Source: Clostridiales bacterium (GTDB taxonomy: Bacteria > Bacillota > Clostridia > TANB77 > CAG-508). From it: a DNA stretch of 5,880 nt. The notes beneath the pieces are model-generated. The model was not told the origin of the DNA, made no database searches, and saw nothing but the letters and a program-made list of their open reading frames with translations. The position numbers were made by a program, and so were the translations under genes. Of this stretch, positions 5,012 through 5,880 are shown in pieces. Each line of letters starts with the position of its first letter. Position 1 is the stretch's first letter. Location: assembly GCA_003518755.1 (NCBI GenBank), contig DOYA01000152.1, forward strand, positions 1 to 5,880, read 5' to 3'.

Positions 5012-5662
5012 TTATTTATTCTTCAATTGCATACATATACACCAGTGTAATTTGGGTAATTTATGTCTTGTCATTAATTCTTCTTTAATATATTTAATCT
5101 CAAAATCCATAAAAAATCTTCTTACATCTGCTTCATCAAAAAATCTTTTTAATATACCTTCTTTAGTTTTATATAAATGATATTCTATTTCTTCACCCTG
5201 TCCAGCTCCGTGATTTAAATTATTTATTGAATTTACTCTTACAATTAAATATCCATTTATTTTTAATACTCTTTTTAACTCAAAAATAATATTCTTTGTA
5301 TCTTTTTCTCTAAAATAATGCAAACTCAAATCTGCTATTATAATTTCAAAACTATTATCATCAAATGGTAATCCATCAATCATATTAAAGCATTTTGCTT
5401 CTTTGATTTCTGGAAAAATCCTTTTTACATTTTTAATAGCATTCTCAGATATATCACATGGAATAACTTCTTTTGATTTATTAAGTAATGTTAGCACATT
5501 ATTTCCTCTTCCACATCCTAAATCTAAAATCGGTGTATTACATTTGACAATAATATCATTAAAATTATCTAACCAATTATCATACTTTATTTGATCCTTA
5601 TTAAATGCTGTATAAACTTCATTCCAATATTTTATTGAGTTCTTTATTTCTTTATCGTTCAT
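5012..5662 (-). CDS. class I SAM-dependent methyltransferase
   Basis: The 216-residue protein is a compact SAM methyltransferase: a YWNEVY N-terminal helix (12-17), motif I PILDLGCGRGNN (44-55), Asp70 after strand 2 (PCDIS), motif III MIDGLPFDDNSFE (94-106), motif IV IIIADLSLHYF (107-117), then the ELKRVLKINGYLIVRV strand. The C-terminal part has a basic/aromatic RRFFMDFEI segment and ends near HWCICMQLK. It resembles small tellurite-resistance-like or ubiE-like methyltransferases, but the acceptor cannot be assigned. A TTG at 5680 extends the frame by six residues; however GGAG lies eight bases before ATG 5662, inside that extension, so 5662 is the start. It is followed 73 bp downstream by the flavin oxidoreductase. 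It shares the fold but little sequence with the methyltransferase at 2597-3391, so it is not a recent duplicate. Confidence 0.9.
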   Translation of the reverse strand: MNDKEIKNSIKYWNEVYTAFNKDQIKYDNWLDNFNDIIVKCNTPILDLGCGRGNNVLTLLNKSKEVIPCDISENAIKNVKRIFPEIKEAKCFNMIDGLPFDDNSFEIIIADLSLHYFREKDTKNIIFELKRVLKINGYLIVRVNSINNLNHGAGQGEEIEYHLYKTKEGILKRFFDEADVRRFFMDFEIKYIKEELMTRHKLPKLHWCICMQLKNK

Positions 5663-5670
5663 TTTTACAT

Positions 5671-5677
5671 CTCCTAT
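5671..5677 (-). promoter_or_regulatory. ribosome-binding site deciding the 5662 methyltransferase start
   Basis: ATAGGAG on the minus strand lies eight bases before ATG 5662. A TTG start at 5680 would place this site inside the coding region. Confidence 0.6.
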
Positions 5678-5731
5678 CAAAAATCTATTTTATGATTAAA
5701 CTAATTTAACTAAAAGCTACTCAAATCGACA

Positions 5732-5880
5732 TTAATATGCTTTTTTGGAAAAGAGAACCGTCCCAATTTCCATCAAATCAAAATATGATGAATTGTCTGT
5801 GCAAACTATATCATAGAATGCTTTATAATCTTCTATTTTTTCTTCTATGTTTTCATCCAAAAATCCTATTTTAAATATAT
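5732..5880 (-). CDS. C-terminal tail of an unidentified protein, 5' end beyond window edge
   Basis: One minus-strand frame is open from the right edge to a TAA at 5732-5734, encoding 48 residues. The tail reads KIGFLDENIEEKIEDYKAFY and then DIVCTDNSSYFDLMEI, an amphipathic, acidic and globular-looking sequence. The other two minus-strand frames stop within the first few codons from the edge. The final residues, IGTVLFSKKAY, are encoded by the REP-like GGGACGGTTCTCTTTTCC motif, so the natural C-terminus may have been replaced or extended by the repeat. I do not recognise the family with confidence; a haloacid dehalogenase-type C-terminal segment is a weak possibility. It is the most upstream gene in the series, ending 69 bp before the methyltransferase. 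Confidence 0.55.
   Translation of the reverse strand, partial: IFKIGFLDENIEEKIEDYKAFYDIVCTDNSSYFDLMEIGTVLFSKKAY
5747..5764 (-). repeat. REP-like GGGACGGTTCTCTTTTCC motif within a coding tail
   Basis: The minus-strand word GGGACGGTTCTCTTTTCC is one I associate, from memory, with short repeats scattered through clostridial and other Bacillota genomes, often at gene ends. Here it is translated as GTVLFS just before the stop. Only one copy is present in the window, so repeat status rests on recognition rather than on an internal comparison. Confidence 0.5.

Noticed and set aside
5403..5594. Plus-strand open frame of 63 codons
   Set aside because: It is antisense to the SAM-binding region of the methyltransferase at 5012-5662.
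2597..5662. The two methyltransferase genes as a tandem duplication
   Set aside because: They share only the general SAM-fold motifs; lengths (264 and 216 residues), N-termini and motif I wording (GLACGGGQQ versus DLGCGRGNN) differ.
5663..5731. Promoter before the 5662 methyltransferase
   Set aside because: TTTAGT followed 16 bases later by TAAAAT is a weak match only and cannot be separated from background A/T richness.

Overview
The window is very A+T-rich DNA with strong GGAG/AGGAGG ribosome-binding sites and low-GC Bacillota-type protein sequences, most likely from a Clostridium-like member of the Clostridia. That assignment is an inference from composition and protein style; there is no rRNA or other marker gene here. 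All nine coding regions, including one cut at each edge, lie on the minus strand, so transcription runs from high to low coordinates. I see no tRNA, rRNA, transposase, integrase or CRISPR array.

In transcription order the genes are: the 3' tail of an unidentified gene (right edge to 5732); a class I SAM-dependent methyltransferase (5662-5012); a single-domain Old Yellow Enzyme-type flavin oxidoreductase with a cysteine cluster (4938-3874); a VOC/glyoxalase-fold protein (3805-3419); a second, unrelated SAM methyltransferase (3391-2597); a small cupin without any histidine (2465-2109); an S66 peptidase of the LD-carboxypeptidase/MccF type (2068-1160); a DUF523/TudS-type protein (1072-644); and an alpha/beta hydrolase (610 to the left edge). 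Gaps are about 27-131 bp, no convincing promoter or sense-strand terminator is visible in them, and every complete gene has its own ribosome-binding site. The group reads as one or a few co-transcribed units of small, stand-alone enzymes. Several belong to families linked to detoxification, xenobiotic reduction or self-immunity. No shared pathway is evident.

The most unusual content is in the gaps. Two of them (1101-1165 and about 2501-2602) hold a near-identical repeat: a palindromic core AGGACCCGGTCCT recurring with a 37-bp period, two copies in the first and two plus a decayed third in the second. In both places the repeat abuts the upstream gene so exactly that it supplies the last codon and the stop codon at the same base. 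Two more junctions carry differently worded GGGAC-type motifs (3826-3858 and 5747-5764). One lies between the oxidoreductase and VOC genes; the other encodes the C-terminal residues of the right-edge gene. These repeats also open false in-frame upstream extensions on three genes, so I place those starts downstream at the ribosome-binding sites. A cassette-like array of accessory genes joined by short REP-like elements is my preferred reading, but it is an inference.
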